63,794 bases of DNA from contig LNDR01000413.1 in assembly GCA_001464755.1 (NCBI GenBank), positions 1 to 63,794 on the forward strand. Direction: 5' to 3'. The notes under the pieces were generated by a model that did no database searches, was not told where the DNA came from, and saw only the letters and a program-made list of their open reading frames with translations. A program made the position numbers and the translations under genes. Of this stretch, positions 62,699 to 63,794 are shown in pieces. Source of the stretch: Rhizobiales bacterium Ga0077524. Lineage in GTDB: Bacteria > Pseudomonadota > Alphaproteobacteria > Rhizobiales > Hyphomicrobiaceae. Numbering within the stretch: position 1 is the first letter of the stretch; each line of letters starts with the position of its first letter.

Positions 62699-63496
62699 TC
62701 ACTCCATGCCTCCGAGATAGGCTTCCTGCACGCGGGCATCTGCCTTCACCGCCTCAGGGGAGCCGTCGGCGATGACGCCACCCCGGTGCAGAACCGTGAT
62801 CTTGTGAGCCAGCCGAAAGACGACCTCCATGTCGTGCTCGACGAGCAGCACGGTGATGCGGGCGCTCTCGAGAAAGCGGGCGAGCGTATCAACGGCCTCG
62901 GCCGTTTCCTCGACGGAGAGGCCTTGCGTCGGCTCGTCCAGGAGCAGCACCTTCGGCTCCTGGGCCATCGCCATCGCCACTTCCAGGAGGCGCTGGTCGC
63001 CGTGGCTGAGGAGCCCGGCGGGCCTGTTGGCGACGTGGGTCAGGCCGAGCTGCTCGAGCGCCTTGTCGCCGGTAGCGCGGGCATGCTCGAAGACCGGCTT
63101 TCCGCCGAAGGGCAACCAGTGGCGGGGATGGCGCGCTTGCGCGGCGAGCATGGCATTCTCGCGCGCGGTCATCTCGGGGAACAGGGACGTGAGCTGGAAC
63201 GTGCGGGAGAGGCCGCGCTGACAGATGGTATGCGCCGGCAGGCCGGTGATCGTCTCGCCGTCAAAACGGACAGTACCCGAGGTGGTGGGGACGACGCCGG
63301 TCACGAGATGGAAGAGGGTCGTCTTGCCTGCACCGTTGGGGCCGATGACGGCGCGCACCTCGCCTTCGGCAACCTGCATGGAGACGTTGTCGACCGCGAC
63401 GAGGGCGCCGTAGCGCTTCGTGAGGCCCTCGACGTCGATGAGCGGCGGTCTCGGCTGGACGACGCTCGCTGTTTGGATCGTGTCCGGCTCAGCCAT
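62699..63496 (-). CDS. livG: Branched-chain amino acid ABC transporter ATP-binding protein
   Basis: ATPase of 265 residues. Walker A is GPNGAGKTT, Walker B is KVLLLDEPTQGLS, and the signature is the LivG-type variant LLSHGDQRLLEVA. The N-terminal ~20 residues precede a typical LivG start (LIDVEGLTKRYGALVAVDNVSM). The ATG at 63496 overlaps the end of livM by 8 bases and has GGAGG upstream. Works with LivF and the LivH/LivM permeases for leucine, isoleucine, valine or other neutral amino acids. Confidence 0.92.
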   Translation of the reverse strand: MAEPDTIQTASVVQPRPPLIDVEGLTKRYGALVAVDNVSMQVAEGEVRAVIGPNGAGKTTLFHLVTGVVPTTSGTVRFDGETITGLPAHTICQRGLSRTFQLTSLFPEMTARENAMLAAQARHPRHWLPFGGKPVFEHARATGDKALEQLGLTHVANRPAGLLSHGDQRLLEVAMAMAQEPKVLLLDEPTQGLSVEETAEAVDTLARFLESARITVLLVEHDMEVVFRLAHKITVLHRGGVIADGSPEAVKADARVQEAYLGGME

Positions 63497-63794
63497 GCGG
63501 CTTTGCCTCCGTTTTCGTGATGGCTGCCGGCGCCAGCTCGATCTCCTCGGACGTGCGCCGGCCGAGGTAGCGTTTGGCGAGCCCCCAGATGCCTTCGGGG
63601 GCAAACAGCACGAAGCCGATGAAGGTGAGCCCGAAGAACAGCGCCCACGCCTCGGTGTAGGAGGAAAGCTGGTGCTCGAGCGTGAGGAAGAAGGTGGCGC
63701 CTAGGATAGGGCCGATCAACGTGCCGGAGCCGCCGACGATGACCATGATGAGCACCTGCCCGGAGACAAGCCAGAAGAGCAGCTCCGTGTTGGC
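63489..63794 (-). CDS. livM: Branched-chain amino acid ABC transporter permease, C-terminal part (partial)
   Basis: The frame runs off the right edge of the window. The visible ~100 residues include a hydrophobic helix with the typical IVGGSGTLIGPILGA motif and a charged C-terminal tail. LivM-type permease of the amino-acid importer, upstream of livG with an 8-base overlap. Confidence 0.88.
   Translation of the reverse strand, partial: ANTELLFWLVSGQVLIMVIVGGSGTLIGPILGATFFLTLEHQLSSYTEAWALFFGLTFIGFVLFAPEGIWGLAKRYLGRRTSEEIELAPAAITKTEAKPHG

Overview
This is a GC-rich chromosomal window from an alphaproteobacterium, most likely of the order Hyphomicrobiales (Rhizobiales). The assignment rests on gene content: an EipA/DUF1134 envelope protein, an IalB-type invasion-associated protein, HspQ, a class II DAHP synthase, the order histone deacetylase - xseB - dxs - tlyA - rRNA uracil methyltransferase, and an amino-acid ABC cassette of livM-livG-livF. 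I could not fix the genus. I saw no rRNA, tRNA, CRISPR array, prophage or insertion sequence. This is mostly core chromosome with accessory insertions.

Layout. 1-11.5 kb (mainly + strand): tail of an MMPL/RND transporter, L-threonine aldolase, a secreted hypothetical and a phosphoglycolate phosphatase (both minus), succinate-semialdehyde dehydrogenase, rpiA, glutathione reductase, an outer-membrane beta-barrel protein, an SDR oxidoreductase, a YceI protein, class II DAHP synthase and a hypothetical protein. 11.6-18.9 kb (all minus): a seven-gene catabolic cluster (enoyl-CoA hydratase, two related amidohydrolases, carboxymuconolactone-decarboxylase-like protein, beta-hydroxyacid dehydrogenase, luciferase-like flavin monooxygenase, aldehyde dehydrogenase), with short palindromic elements in its spacers. 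19-21.8 kb: ArsC-like reductase, trpG-trpD, hspQ. 21.8-28.6 kb: IalB-like protein, YejA-like solute-binding protein, a second flavin monooxygenase, a Pro-rich anchored protein, a 675-base gene-poor interval with predicted hairpins, then chorismate synthase (aroC). 28.7-34.8 kb: HAD dehalogenase, then glcDEF (glycolate oxidase) facing a divergent LysR regulator.

34.8-42 kb: an rRNA/isoprenoid cluster (rRNA uracil-C5 methyltransferase, tlyA, dxs, xseB, histone-deacetylase-like hydrolase) interrupted by a Tat-exported Fe/Mn superoxide dismutase on the other strand. 42-51.6 kb: small secreted protein, Gfo/Idh/MocA and aldo-keto reductase pair, a frameshifted mtnP, def-fmt, a periplasmic cupin, an endonuclease/exonuclease/phosphatase protein, a RhlE-type DEAD-box helicase and a hydroxypyruvate-isomerase-like protein. 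51.6-55.6 kb: RTX repeat protein, cupin protein, nested inverted repeats, and a ThDP-dependent acetolactate-synthase-like enzyme. 55.8-58.1 kb: the most striking gene, a 776-residue fusion of a type 1 periplasmic binding protein to a complete pentameric ligand-gated ion channel module. 58.2-61.8 kb: EipA/DUF1134 protein with a long coiled-coil and Pro-rich N-terminal extension, an SLT-like lytic transglycosylase and three small proteins. 62-63.8 kb: livF, livG and the end of livM.

Themes: chorismate/tryptophan synthesis is scattered over separate loci (DAHP synthase, aroC, trpGD). Two-carbon metabolism is represented by phosphoglycolate phosphatase, glcDEF and the hydroxypyruvate-isomerase-like protein. 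Several envelope proteins cluster around the channel gene. The best candidates for unusual biology are the PBP-channel fusion, the broken mtnP, the Tat-exported SOD, the extended EipA protein and the catabolic cluster of unknown substrate. All functional calls come from reading motifs and gene order; no database search was run.
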